64,000 bases of DNA from an uncultured Bacteroidota bacterium. GTDB lineage: Bacteria > Bacteroidota > Bacteroidia > Bacteroidales > WCHB1-69. The stretch lies in the NCBI GenBank assembly GCA_902786595.1, contig CADADB010000009.1:62001-126000 (forward strand), in the 5' to 3' direction. The translations under genes were made by a program, and so were the position numbers. The stretch's first letter is position 1, and the number at the start of each line of letters is the position of its first letter. Of the stretch, positions 20,880 to 29,610 are shown piece by piece. Below the pieces are notes generated by a model, which saw only the letters and a program-made list of their open reading frames with translations, had not been told where the DNA came from and searched no databases.

Positions 20880-21021
20880 TTGATAATTGATAATTGATAA
20901 TGAAGTGGGGAGTATGTACTGGATTCCTGATCGCTGATTGCTGATCACCATTCACTAATCACTAAACAACCACCAATCACCCAGCTTCAATAACCAATAA
21001 CCCATAACCAATAACCATTAC
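20876..21021. repeat. Tandem arrays between adhesin gene and leuS
   Basis: 20876-20902 has TTGATAATTGATAA units starting at the adhesin stop. 20926-20968 has CTGATTGCTGATC / CACTAATCACTAA. 20990-21021 has AATAACCAATAACC up to the leuS leader. Confidence 0.8.
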
Positions 21022-21025
21022 AAAT

Positions 21026-23863
21026 ATGGAATACAACTTTAGAGAAATCGAAAAAAAGTGGCAGAAAAAATGGAAAGAGACGGGTTTGTATAAGACCGAA
21101 ATCGATCACAACAGACCGAAGTTCTACGTGTTGGATATGTTTCCCTATCCGTCAGGGGCGGGACTACACGTGGGGCATCCGCTCGGTTATATTGCTTCCG
21201 ACATCTATGCGCGTTACAAACGGCAGAAGGGTTTCAATGTGCTGCACCCCATGGGATACGATGCTTTCGGTCTTCCTGCAGAACAGTACGCCATCCAGAC
21301 GGGTCAACACCCGGCGGTGACTACCGAGAAGAACGTCAACCGTTACCGTGAGCAGCTCGACAAGATCGGTTTCTCATTCGATTGGGACCGTTCGTTCAAG
21401 ACCTGCGACCCGGACTATTACAAGTGGACGCAATGGACTTTCATCCAACTGTTTAACTCTTACTACTGCTATCAGGCGAACCAGGCAAGACCCATTAGCG
21501 AGTTGATGGAGGCCTTTGCCGAGAATGGCACATTCGGTTTGGAAGTGGCGCAGACCAAACCTATGGAGTTTACCGCTGAGGAGTGGAAGGCCGCATCCGA
21601 GAAAGAACAGCAGGAGATTCTGATGAACTACCGTTTGGCTTACTTGGCGGACACTTGGGTGAACTGGTGCCCCAAACTCGGCACTGTGCTCGCCAACGAC
21701 GAAGTGGTGAACGGACTCTCTGTGCGCGGTGGCTTCCCCGTGGAACGCAAGTTGATGAAACAGTGGATATTGCGCGTCTCTGCCTACGCGGAACGACTGC
21801 TGCAAGGACTTGAAAAGGTGGACTGGACCGACTCTCTGAAGGAGATTCAGCGCAACTGGATCGGGCGTAGTGAGGGTGCCGCGGTGTGGTTCCCGCTCGC
21901 CAAAGAAGGCCAATTGGATTGGAAGAAAATATACATGGGAGGCAATATTGAAGGCGTTGAAAGTGAATCTGCTTTCGAGATTTTCACCACTCGTCCCGAT
22001 ACCATCTTCGGTGTGACCTTTATGGTGTTGTGCCCTGAACATGAGATGATTGAACAGATTACCACTCCGGAGCAGAAAGCCGAAGTGGAGGCCTATGTGA
22101 CATGGGCGAAGAATCGCTCCGAACGCGAGCGCCAGGCAGAGGTCAAGAAAGTGAGCGGCGTCTTCACCGGTGCGTTCGCCATCAATCCCATCACAGAAGA
22201 GCGCATCCCGATTTGGGTGAGTGACTACGTGCTGTCCGACTATGGTACGGGAGCCATTATGGCTGTGCCTGCCCACGACAGCCGCGACTTCGCCTTCGCC
22301 CGCCATTTTAACCTGCCGATACGCCAGGTGGTGGCGCCCGCTGTGGATGAAATCAGCGATCCCGACACATGGGAGGAATCCCTGGACAGCAAGACAGGTG
22401 TTTGCGTCAATTCGGGATTTATCACAGGCATGACCGTCAAGGAAGGCGGCAAAGCGATGATTGAGAAAATCAAGACGATGGGAATTGGTTACGGCACCGT
22501 GAACTATCGCCTGCGCGACGCCATCTTCAGCCGCCAGCGCTATTGGGGCGAGCCGTTCCCCGTCTATTATAAGGATGGGATGCCTTATCCCGTTCCTGAG
22601 TCCGAGCTGCCTGTTGTACTCCCCGAAGTCGATCAGTTCCTGCCTACCGAAACGGGCGAGCCGCCCTTGGCTCGTGCCAAGGACTGGACCTACAACGGAT
22701 ATCAGCGCGAATACAGCACCATGCCCGGATTTGCTGGTTCCAGCGCTTACTATCTGCGCTATATGGACCCGAAGAACGATAAGGAACTGCTTTCCAAGGA
22801 GGCCGACGAGTATTGGCAGAACGTGGATCTTTACGTCGGCGGTGCGGAACACGGCACCGGTCACCTCATCTACGCCCGCTTCTGGAACAAATTCCTCTTC
22901 GACCTCGGCATAAGCTGCAAAGACGAACCGTTCCAGAAACTTATCAACCAAGGTATGATTCAGGGACGTTCCAACTTCGTCTATCGTGTGGTGGGCACCA
23001 ACAAATTCGTCTCCCTCAATCTTAAAAAGGAGTATGAAACCACGCCTATCCATGTGGATGTCAACATTGTGCACAATGATGTCCTCGACATTGAGGCGTT
23101 CAAAAACTGGATGCCCGACTTCAAGGATGCCGAGTTTGTTTTGGAAAACGGCCAATACATCTGTGGCTGGGAGGTTGAGAAGATGTCCAAGTCGAAATAT
23201 AACGTGCAGAATCCTGACGATTTGGTGGAAAAATACGGCGCGGACACGCTGCGTATGTACGAAATGTTCCTCGGACCGGTCGAGATGGCCAAACCGTGGG
23301 ACACCAACGGCATCGAGGGCGTTTCCCGCTTCATCCGCAAGTTCTGGAAGCTTTTCTTCGATGCAGAGGGCAATTTTGCTGTCACTGAAGAGGAACCGAC
23401 CAAGGCCGAGTGGAAGACGCTGCACAAGACCATCAAGAAGATTGAGGAGGACAATGAACGCTTCTCCTTCAACACGGCGGTGAGCGCTTTCATGATTTGC
23501 GTGAACGAACTGAACGACGCCAAGTGCAACAAACGCGCTGTACTTGAACCGCTCTGTATCTTGGTGTCGGCATACGCACCCCATATCACGGAGGAGTTGT
23601 GGTCGCTGCTCGGTCACGAGGAATCCATCTTGAAAGCTACCTATCCTGTTTATGATGAGCATTATATGGTGGAGGACGAATACCTCTATCCCGTCTCCTT
23701 CAACGGCAAGATGCGTCTGAAGATGTCGTTCCCTGCTGATTTCGGTCCTAAGGATATCGAACCCAAAGTGTTGGAAAGTCCCGATGTGCAGAAATGGCTG
23801 GCCGGCGCCACCCCGAAGAAGGTGATTGTTGTACCGAAGAAGATTGTCAATATCGTGTTTTAG
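21026..23863 (+). CDS. leuS: Leucyl-tRNA synthetase
   Basis: Charges tRNA-Leu with leucine; class I synthetase. 945 residues. The HIGH-type motif appears as '[16 protein letters not shown]' near residue 43. The editing (CP1) domain carries '[19 protein letters not shown]' and '[14 protein letters not shown]'. The KMSKS loop is '[18 protein letters not shown]' near residue 715. The anticodon domain and C-terminal domain follow. The Bacteroidetes-type insert near residue 155-175 ([16 protein letters not shown]) is present. ATG 21026 is the first start after the array. It ends in a TAG that is the first unit of the downstream array. Confidence 0.98.
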   Translation: MEYNFREIEKKWQKKWKETGLYKTEIDHNRPKFYVLDMFPYPSGAGLHVGHPLGYIASDIYARYKRQKGFNVLHPMGYDAFGLPAEQYAIQTGQHPAVTTEKNVNRYREQLDKIGFSFDWDRSFKTCDPDYYKWTQWTFIQLFNSYYCYQANQARPISELMEAFAENGTFGLEVAQTKPMEFTAEEWKAASEKEQQEILMNYRLAYLADTWVNWCPKLGTVLANDEVVNGLSVRGGFPVERKLMKQWILRVSAYAERLLQGLEKVDWTDSLKEIQRNWIGRSEGAAVWFPLAKEGQLDWKKIYMGGNIEGVESESAFEIFTTRPDTIFGVTFMVLCPEHEMIEQITTPEQKAEVEAYVTWAKNRSERERQAEVKKVSGVFTGAFAINPITEERIPIWVSDYVLSDYGTGAIMAVPAHDSRDFAFARHFNLPIRQVVAPAVDEISDPDTWEESLDSKTGVCVNSGFITGMTVKEGGKAMIEKIKTMGIGYGTVNYRLRDAIFSRQRYWGEPFPVYYKDGMPYPVPESELPVVLPEVDQFLPTETGEPPLARAKDWTYNGYQREYSTMPGFAGSSAYYLRYMDPKNDKELLSKEADEYWQNVDLYVGGAEHGTGHLIYARFWNKFLFDLGISCKDEPFQKLINQGMIQGRSNFVYRVVGTNKFVSLNLKKEYETTPIHVDVNIVHNDVLDIEAFKNWMPDFKDAEFVLENGQYICGWEVEKMSKSKYNVQNPDDLVEKYGADTLRMYEMFLGPVEMAKPWDTNGIEGVSRFIRKFWKLFFDAEGNFAVTEEEPTKAEWKTLHKTIKKIEEDNERFSFNTAVSAFMICVNELNDAKCNKRAVLEPLCILVSAYAPHITEELWSLLGHEESILKATYPVYDEHYMVEDEYLYPVSFNGKMRLKMSFPADFGPKDIEPKVLESPDVQKWLAGATPKKVIVVPKKIVNIVF

Positions 23864-23930
23864 CTTTTGGCTTTTGGCTTTTAGCTTTTAGCTTTTAGCC
23901 AACAGCCAATAGCCAATAGCCAATAGCCAA
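23861..23930 (+). terminator. Self-complementary GCTTTTGGC / GCCAATAGC array after leuS
   Basis: Left half: repeated CTTTTGGCTTTTAGC units. Right half: repeated AGCCAATAGCC units. The two halves are complementary and can fold into a long imperfect hairpin. The leuS stop TAG is in the first unit, and the GTG of the flippase gene follows directly after the array. Confidence 0.6.
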
Positions 23931-23931
23931 A

Positions 23932-25377
23932 GTGAAACAGAAGGATTTCGTTTTCAATCTCTGTCTGCTCATTTTTCTGAACCTTCTGGTTAAGCCGTTC
24001 TGGATGCTCGGCGTGGACGTGGGGGTGCAGAATAGCGTGGGGGCGGAGAGTTACGGACTCTATTTCTCTATTTTCAATTTCACGTTGCTTTTCTATATGC
24101 TGCTCGACATGGGCACTGCGAATTTCAACAACCGCAATATAGCGCAGAATACGCAGCTGTTAGATAAGCACTTGTCGAGTTACATTATCCTTCGGCTGCT
24201 GCTAGGGGTGGTCTATTTTGTGATTATTTTCGCTGTCGCACTGCTCATCGGCTACCGGGGCATACAGCTTCGGCTTCTGTTTTGGATTGGGTTGAACCAG
24301 TTCCTGAGCGCTTTCCTGCTCTATGTGCGCTCCAATATCTCCGCCCTGCTGATGTTCAAGACCGACAGTGTCATCTCGGTGACCGACAGGATCTTAATGA
24401 TTATTTTCTGCGGAATGTTGTTGTGGGGCAACATTACGGATCAACCCTTCCGCATCGAGTGGTTCGTCTGGTGTCAGACAGCGGCGTACCTCATCACCAT
24501 TGCGATTGCGCTCACGATTGTTTTGCGCAAAGCGCATCTGCGGAAACTACACTGGGATGTTCCCTTTTTTCTGGTTATCATCAAGAAAAGTTTGCCGTAT
24601 GCGCTGATTTCCCTTTTGATGGCCTGCTATTACCGTATGGATTCCGTGATGCTGGAGCGGATGCTGCCCCGCGACATAGGAGCGGAACAAGTAGGAATCT
24701 ATGCATCCGCATTCCGACTGCTGGATGCACTTGTGATGATTGCCTACCTGTTTTCGGTCATTCTGTTGCCGCTATTCTCCAAAATGCTGAAGCAGAAAGA
24801 GAATGTTGTGCCTGTGGTGCGCACTTCCTTTTCGCTGCTATTCCTGTTTTCGGTTACCGCTGTCGTGATGCTGTATGTCTATCGCGAACCTGTAATCCAA
24901 CTGTTTTATCCAGATATTGCGGAAAGCAGTGTGGAGGTTTTCAGGTTGATTATTTTCGGCCTGATCCCGATTTCCATGAATTACCTGTTTGGCACGCTGC
25001 TCACCGCTAGCGGAAGCATGAAGGCACTGAATATCACTGCGGCTATTGGCATTGTCATTAATGTTATGGTCAATCTCTTGTTGATACCGAGGATGCAAGC
25101 ATGTGGTTCAGCGGTGGCCAGTTTCTGCACGCAGTTCACTGTTGCGTTGCTGCAGTTTATCCTTGCCTGGCGCATTATAGGGTTTCCGCTCACATCGCTC
25201 CCATGGCTCCGTTGTTTGATTTTCTTGGTTCTCCTTGTCCCTGTTGTTGCCTTTGCGCCGCGCATTCTGCATGTCGGCACTCTGTGGTCGTTGCTGATTC
25301 TCGGTGTTTTCTCCCTGCTGGTTGGCTTCGCTACCGGTCTGCTGCGTTTCCGGAATGTGAAAACGATGATGCGATGA
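23932..25377 (+). CDS. Polysaccharide flippase (MOP/Wzx-like)
   Basis: The protein has 481 residues with a GTG start at 23932 (ATG alternatives would delete the first helix). About 14 hydrophobic segments span the protein. 'LVKPFWMLGVDVGVQNSVGAESYGLYFSIF' and 'LLDMGTANFNNRNIAQN' are typical of Bacteroidetes Wzx-like lipid-linked oligosaccharide flippases. 'MDSVMLERMLPRDIGAEQVGIYASAFRLLDAL' matches the central MATE/Wzx signature (YR.D..ML......VG.Y..A.R). It probably moves an undecaprenol-linked glycan across the inner membrane. It could continue an operon from leuS, since the gap is 68 bp, but a hairpin array lies between. Confidence 0.88.
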   Translation: MKQKDFVFNLCLLIFLNLLVKPFWMLGVDVGVQNSVGAESYGLYFSIFNFTLLFYMLLDMGTANFNNRNIAQNTQLLDKHLSSYIILRLLLGVVYFVIIFAVALLIGYRGIQLRLLFWIGLNQFLSAFLLYVRSNISALLMFKTDSVISVTDRILMIIFCGMLLWGNITDQPFRIEWFVWCQTAAYLITIAIALTIVLRKAHLRKLHWDVPFFLVIIKKSLPYALISLLMACYYRMDSVMLERMLPRDIGAEQVGIYASAFRLLDALVMIAYLFSVILLPLFSKMLKQKENVVPVVRTSFSLLFLFSVTAVVMLYVYREPVIQLFYPDIAESSVEVFRLIIFGLIPISMNYLFGTLLTASGSMKALNITAAIGIVINVMVNLLLIPRMQACGSAVASFCTQFTVALLQFILAWRIIGFPLTSLPWLRCLIFLVLLVPVVAFAPRILHVGTLWSLLILGVFSLLVGFATGLLRFRNVKTMMR

Positions 25378-25420
25378 ATGGGCGATGAATGATGCGATGA
25401 CACGATGAATGGACGATGAA
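25362..25420. repeat. GATGAATG/GATGCGATGA array at flippase stop
   Basis: Units of GCGATGAAT and GATGCGATGACACGATGAA. The flippase TGA stop (25375-25377) is inside the array. The same unit type recurs at 38868 and 62209. Confidence 0.8.
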
Positions 25421-25425
25421 TATGG

Positions 25426-25453
25426 AGACGTGCCGATGGCGCGTCTTTTTTTT
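25426..25453 (+). terminator. Rho-independent terminator after flippase gene
   Basis: Stem AGACGTGCC / GGCGCGTCT with loop GAT, followed by eight T residues. Confidence 0.85.
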
Positions 25454-25511
25454 GCGATGATAGCGAAGAAACGTTTAACTTCAGGTTGTTTACAAAAAAA
25501 AAAATATCGTG

Positions 25512-25541
25512 TTGTAATATGAAGAAAAAATGTATTTTTGC
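25512..25541 (+). promoter_or_regulatory. Promoter TTG-N18-TATTTTTGC
   Basis: TTG at 25512-25514 and TATTTTTGC at 25533-25541, 31 bp before the ATG at 25573. The spacing fits the Bacteroidetes -33/-7 pattern. Confidence 0.75.
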
Positions 25542-25572
25542 GGATTGGAATATAATGTAAAATAATATAAGT

Positions 25573-26661
25573 ATGAAAAGTAATTTTTCCTCTTTGAGAT
25601 TAGTGGCCGTTTTTGCTTTAATGGCTTGCTTTACAATTGGTTATGCGCAATGCGACCAAGGCAATGTGTATGGTCAGAAAGGTCAGAAGACAGGATTCGC
25701 AATTGTGTTCGGTGACTCCACCGGTCAACATGTTGTGCCGACTTCAGCCCTGAGTCTCCCCACTTTCAAGGGCGGCAACAAGGCCATGTGCCGTTACATT
25801 AACAAAACAAAAAAGTATCCGGTCAACCTCAAAAACCAGAAAATTTCCGGTACAACCGTCGTTCAAGCCAAGGTCTTGAAAGACAGTACTCTGACTGACA
25901 TTCAAGTGGTCACCAGCTCTGGTTACCAAGAATTTGACGATGAAGCGCTCCGCGTGGTGGAGTCATTCCCCAAGATGATTCCTGCCACTCAAAGCTGCGA
26001 ACCGCAGGACATGATTCTCCAAATCCCCGTGACTTTCATCTATGAGGACGAAGTCGCTGCCGATAAGAAGAGAGAAGAGATGGAGAAAATCAAAAAGGAT
26101 TTCGCGAAGCCCATCACGCTCTATTTCGAGAACGACCGTCCGGATCCTCGCACCAAACAGGAAACCACCAATACGGAATACATGGGTCTGTACAACAACT
26201 ACATGTCTGCAAAGAACACTTACGTCACCAGCGCAGGCAAGGGCTTGAGCGGCTCCCAGAAGACCAATGCGGAAAATGCCGTGGAGACCTTCTTCAATGA
26301 CTCTATCCAGACCGGTTATGACCGTTTGGTGAAGCTCACCAACTATCTCGTTGAAGCCCTTCAGGATGGCAACCATGTGGAATTCACCATCAGCGGTTTC
26401 GCCAGCCCGCTCAGCAACAGCGACTACAACAAGCACCTTTCTGCCCGCCGTATTGAAAGCGTCCTTAACTACATGTCTCAGGCACACGGTGGTGTCCTCG
26501 CTCCTTACATCAACGGTAGTAAGCCCGGCCTTACCATCCACAAGGTTCCGGAAGGCCAGGTCAACCACAGCTTCAGCACCAACGCCGTCCGCGAGACCGT
26601 CTATGGTCTGCAAGCCGCCAAGGACAGAAAGATTGTCATCGACCGGATCACGATCAAGTAA
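25573..26661 (+). CDS. Secreted TonB-C / OmpA-like fusion protein
   Basis: The protein has 362 residues with a signal peptide (LVAVFALMACFTIGYAQ). Residues about 60-155 match a TonB C-terminal domain: 'CRYINKTKKYP', 'GTTVVQAKVLKDSTLTDIQVVTSSGYQEFDDEALRVV', 'IPVTFIYEDE'. Residues about 185-360 resemble an OmpA-like peptidoglycan-binding domain: 'ITLYFENDRPDP', 'VEFTISGFASPLSNSDYNKHLSARRIESVLNYM' and 'RKIVIDRITIK'. There is no TM helix after the leader, so it is periplasmic or outer-membrane associated. It may couple cell wall and an envelope machine. It has its own promoter and terminator. Confidence 0.85.
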   Translation: MKSNFSSLRLVAVFALMACFTIGYAQCDQGNVYGQKGQKTGFAIVFGDSTGQHVVPTSALSLPTFKGGNKAMCRYINKTKKYPVNLKNQKISGTTVVQAKVLKDSTLTDIQVVTSSGYQEFDDEALRVVESFPKMIPATQSCEPQDMILQIPVTFIYEDEVAADKKREEMEKIKKDFAKPITLYFENDRPDPRTKQETTNTEYMGLYNNYMSAKNTYVTSAGKGLSGSQKTNAENAVETFFNDSIQTGYDRLVKLTNYLVEALQDGNHVEFTISGFASPLSNSDYNKHLSARRIESVLNYMSQAHGGVLAPYINGSKPGLTIHKVPEGQVNHSFSTNAVRETVYGLQAAKDRKIVIDRITIK

Positions 26662-26683
26662 AAGGTTATACCATATTATATAT

Positions 26684-26718
26684 AATAGGGGAGCCGGAGT
26701 GGTTCCCCTATTTCGTTT
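26684..26718 (+). terminator. Rho-independent terminator
   Basis: Stem AATAGGGGAGCC / GGTTCCCCTATT with 5-base loop, then TTCGTTTT, 22 bp past the stop of the TonB/OmpA gene. Confidence 0.85.
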
Positions 26719-26720
26719 TA

Positions 26721-26780
26721 AATGGATAATTGATAATGGATAATTGATAATTGATAATGGATAATTGATAATTGATAATT
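26721..26780. repeat. GATAATTGATAATG array, left flank of four-helix-bundle gene
   Basis: About eight 7-bp units alternating GATAATT and GATAATG. It is inverted relative to the array at 27213-27245. The TAA stop of the minus-strand gene lies at its edge. Confidence 0.85.
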
Positions 26781-27138
26781 ATGGTCTCATACGTGCCTTC
26801 GAGGTCTTGACGATTGATTTCAGCAATTTGACAAGTTCTTCTGCGTCGTTATTTATGGATTCGTGTTCGATGTCAGTCAGATAATGAGTTTTATGCAACA
26901 AATTTAGCCAATACACCGTTTCATCAGCTTCTTTTAATGCGATGTTCATTTTATGAATAAAATCGGCTTTGCTTTGCGCGTTTTGGCTTTCACTAATATT
27001 GGCTCCAATACTGGTGCCTGATCTCTTAATCTGTTCTGCCATTACATACTCATGCTTTTCACAAGTGAGATATTTGTAAAGATTGACTATTCGAATTGAG
27101 AATGCAGCACTTTTTTCCAAAACAACATTTCGTTTCAT
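26779..27138 (-). CDS. Four helix bundle protein (S23 / 23S rRNA IVP family)
   Basis: The protein has 119 residues from the ATG at 27138 (MKRNVVLEKS); an upstream extension to 27222 lacks family similarity. Sequence runs 'AFSIRIVNLYKYL', 'EYVMAEQIKRSGTSIGANISE' (the family hallmark with RSGTSI.AN..E), 'SKADFIHKMNIALKEADETVYWLNLL' and a final helix 'EELVKLLKSIVKTSK'. The family was named from an intervening sequence in 23S rRNA and is related to the Avd proteins of diversity-generating retroelements. Here there is no rRNA or reverse transcriptase nearby. It may bind nucleic acid. It is flanked by inverted AT-rich arrays, which suggests a small mobile unit. Confidence 0.9.
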   Translation of the reverse strand: MKRNVVLEKSAAFSIRIVNLYKYLTCEKHEYVMAEQIKRSGTSIGANISESQNAQSKADFIHKMNIALKEADETVYWLNLLHKTHYLTDIEHESINNDAEELVKLLKSIVKTSKARMRP

Positions 27139-27212
27139 GTTTCTGAATATTAGTAATTGTTTATTTTGTTTTTTGTCTCGACAAAAATAATAAAAAAACA
27201 AATCCCCACCAC

Positions 27213-27245
27213 CATTATCCATTATCCATTATCAATTATCAATTA
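27213..27245. repeat. CATTATCCATTATCAATTATC array, right flank of four-helix-bundle gene
   Basis: Reverse complement of the unit type at 26721-26780, so the gene is bracketed by inverted repeats. Confidence 0.85.
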
Positions 27246-27535
27246 ATCAATTGGTTACATCGAAAAGTTGCGTTTTCGAAAAAAAAATAATAAACGGAAC
27301 GGGGAATAAAGAAAAAAGTGTATTTTTGCAAACTTTTTGAAGTGGAATGCAAAGGCGGGTGGAAAAGCAGGGTTTGAACCGCGTAACTTATTGATTTCAC
27401 GGACTGTAATGAAATAGGGTAGGATCGAGGCAGATGGGATTTATCGTTACGATTTTGGTGAATAGTTGCATTTTTCTTTCAAAAAATGGACTATTTTTTT
27501 TTGAATATTAGTAATAAAAATAAATTTTAGAAGGG
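27246..27535 (+). promoter_or_regulatory. Leader of the rpmD-rplQ operon with TATTTTTGC box
   Basis: No ORF here. A TATTTTTGC box lies at 27321-27329, leaving a 5' leader of about 200 nt before rpmD. A 14-mer (TGAATATTAGTAAT) at 27502-27515 also occurs at 27144-27157. No tRNA or known riboswitch was recognised. A long leader ahead of ribosomal protein genes could carry autogenous control, but I see no clear conserved structure. Confidence 0.5.
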
Positions 27536-27715
27536 ATGAAAAAGATTAAAATTACACAAGTAAGAAGCGCGGTTGACAGACCCGCCCGTCAGAAAAGATC
27601 TTTACAAGCATTAGGTATTCGCAAAATGCATCAAACTGTCGAACATGAGGCAACCCCCCAAATCCTGGGTATCGTGGATGCCGTCAAGCATTTAGTGAAC
27701 GTGGAAGAAATGTAA
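27536..27715 (+). CDS. rpmD: 50S ribosomal protein L30
   Basis: A short gene of 59 codons: MKKIKITQVRSAVDRPARQK, then 'SLQALGIRKMHQTVEHEATPQ' and 'IVDAVKHLV'. 'K..Q..TL..LGL.K...T....D' is the L30 pattern. A purine-rich AAGGG stretch precedes the ATG. It is followed 25 bp later by rplO, the universal gene order. What is odd is the other side: rpsE, which normally precedes rpmD, is absent, so this gene opens the operon here. Confidence 0.95.
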   Translation: MKKIKITQVRSAVDRPARQKRSLQALGIRKMHQTVEHEATPQILGIVDAVKHLVNVEEM

Positions 27716-27740
27716 TTAATAACCAATAGAGCATAAAGAG

Positions 27741-28205
27741 ATGGATTTACACAATTTAAAACCGGCAAAAGGATCAACACACAGAGAACGCAGAATCGGT
27801 AGAGGACAAGGTTCCGGAAAAGGCGGCACCTCCACACGTGGACACAAGGGCGCACAATCCCGCTCCGGTTACAGCCGTAAGATCGGTTTCGAAGGCGGTC
27901 AAATGCCCATTTACAGAATATTGCCCAAGAGAGGTTTCAAAAATATCAACCGCGTTGAATATAACGCCATCAACATCAGCACTCTCCAACAGCTGGCAGA
28001 GAAGAAGAATGTCGATAAGATCGACCGCGAGGTGCTCGTGAACAACGGCTTGGCCAAGAAGAACGACCTCATCGCCATCCTGGCGAAGGGCGAGCTTACC
28101 GCCAAGGTTCATGTCATCGCTGACAAATTCTCCGCAAAGGCCAAAGCTGCCATCGAGCAGTGCGGCGGCACGGCAGAACTCGTTAACGCTCCCGCAGCTG
28201 AGTAA
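27741..28205 (+). CDS. rplO: 50S ribosomal protein L15
   Basis: 154 residues. The glycine- and arginine-rich N-terminus 'MDLHNLKPAKGSTHRERRIG' and 'GSGKGGTSTRGHKGAQSRSG' is diagnostic, as is 'FEGGQMPIYRILPKRGF'. The C-terminal domain ends 'SAKAKAAIEQCGGTAELV'. It binds 23S rRNA late in 50S assembly. It sits between rpmD and secY as in most bacteria. Confidence 0.97.
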   Translation: MDLHNLKPAKGSTHRERRIGRGQGSGKGGTSTRGHKGAQSRSGYSRKIGFEGGQMPIYRILPKRGFKNINRVEYNAINISTLQQLAEKKNVDKIDREVLVNNGLAKKNDLIAILAKGELTAKVHVIADKFSAKAKAAIEQCGGTAELVNAPAAE

Positions 28206-28227
28206 TCGTCATTAAATAACCTTTACA

Positions 28228-29592
28228 ATGAAAAAATTTATTGAAACCATTAAAAATATATTCAGGATTGAGGATCTGAGAAAACGCATTCTCTACACCT
28301 TGTTCATCATCCTGATATACCGCTTCGGAGCGCACGTCGTGCTTCCGGGCATCAACCCCGGTTCCCTTTCCGCTTTCAGCAGCGCCGCTCAAAAAGGTCT
28401 GCTCGGTATGTTGGATCTCTTCTCCGGCGGTGCTTTCTCCAACGCCTCCATTTTCGCGTTGGGTATCATGCCGTACATCACGGCATCCATCGTGGTGCAG
28501 CTCTTCACTTTGGCAGTGCCTTATTTCCAACGCCTCGCCAAGGAAGGTGAAAGCGGCCGTACCAAAATCAACCAGATCACCCGTTACCTCACAGTGGCCG
28601 TGTTGGCTGTGCAGGCACCTGCCTACATCACCCAACTCACCGTGCAATTCCCCGGCGCCGTGGCTCCCTCTATGCTTGAGACCCGCATCCTCGGATTCTC
28701 CGCATTCGCCATCTGTGCTTTTATCCTGCTGATCTCCGCCACCCTGTTCATCATGTGGCTCGGCGAGCGTATCACGGATAACGGTATCGGCAACGGTATT
28801 TCCATGATCATCATGATCGGTATTATCGCCCGTCTGCCTTTCGCCCTGAAAGCAGAGTTCACGGCTCGTATCACCGAGATGAACGGCGGTCCTATCATCT
28901 TCATCCTGGAAATCATCCTGATGATGCTGATCATTGGTCTTTGTATCATGCTCGTCCAAGGCACCCGTCGCGTTCCCGTCCAATATGCGAAACGCGTGAT
29001 CGGCAACAAACAATACGGTGGTGTTCGTAACTACCTGCCCCTTAAGGTTAATGCCGCTGGCGTTATGCCTATTATCTTCGCCCAGGCATTGATGTTCATT
29101 CCGTTGACATTCGTGAACATCTCTCAAGAGACCACTTCCGGTTTCTGGAGCAGTTTCATCGATTATAACCGTTTGGGATACAATGTCGTCTTCTTCCTGA
29201 TGATCATTGCCTTCACCTATTTCTACACGGCAATCACCATCAACCCGCAGCAGATTGCGGAGGATTTGAAGAAGAACAACGGCTTTATCCCCGGCGTGAA
29301 ACCCGGCAAACAGACTGCGGAGTATATCGACAAGATCATGTCCCGCATCACGTTGCCCGGCTCCATTTTCCTGGGTATCGTGGCTATCCTTCCCGCTATC
29401 GTGCGTTTGTTCGGTGTCAACCAGCAATTCGCGCAGTTCTTCGGCGGCACTTCCCTGCTGATTATGGTGGGTGTGGTGTTGGATACGCTGCAACAGATTG
29501 AAAGCCACCTGCTCATGCGCCACTATGATGGTCTGACCAAATCAGGTCGTATTAAAGGCCGTACAGGCGGTGGTATTTACGGGACTCACTAA
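28228..29592 (+). CDS. secY: Preprotein translocase subunit SecY
   Basis: 454 residues with ten predicted membrane helices; forms the protein-conducting channel with SecE/SecG in the inner membrane. Signatures include 'RILYTLFIILIYRFGAHVVLPGI' at TM1, 'GGAFSNASIFALGIMPYITASI' (plug/TM2 region), 'LWLGERITDNGIGNGISMI'-type 'MWLGERITDNGIGNGISMII', and 'NPQQIAEDLKKNNGFIPGVK' in the ribosome-binding loop. It lies between rplO and map in the classic order and is co-transcribed. Confidence 0.97.
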   Translation: MKKFIETIKNIFRIEDLRKRILYTLFIILIYRFGAHVVLPGINPGSLSAFSSAAQKGLLGMLDLFSGGAFSNASIFALGIMPYITASIVVQLFTLAVPYFQRLAKEGESGRTKINQITRYLTVAVLAVQAPAYITQLTVQFPGAVAPSMLETRILGFSAFAICAFILLISATLFIMWLGERITDNGIGNGISMIIMIGIIARLPFALKAEFTARITEMNGGPIIFILEIILMMLIIGLCIMLVQGTRRVPVQYAKRVIGNKQYGGVRNYLPLKVNAAGVMPIIFAQALMFIPLTFVNISQETTSGFWSSFIDYNRLGYNVVFFLMIIAFTYFYTAITINPQQIAEDLKKNNGFIPGVKPGKQTAEYIDKIMSRITLPGSIFLGIVAILPAIVRLFGVNQQFAQFFGGTSLLIMVGVVLDTLQQIESHLLMRHYDGLTKSGRIKGRTGGGIYGTH

Positions 29593-29610
29593 TAGATAAT
29601 ATTGCGGAAG

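Noticed and set aside
21374..23662. A 762-codon open frame on the minus strand
   Set aside because: It is antisense to leuS over its whole length. The plus-strand product has all leucyl-tRNA synthetase motifs, and the minus product resembles nothing.
27360..27400. A tRNA-like fragment (GGGTTTGAACCGCG)
   Set aside because: The T-arm stem does not pair and no D-arm, anticodon arm or acceptor stem surrounds it.
28183..29523. A 446-codon frame on the minus strand, rich in His/Asp/Glu
   Set aside because: Antisense shadow of secY; composition mirrors the complementary membrane-protein codons.
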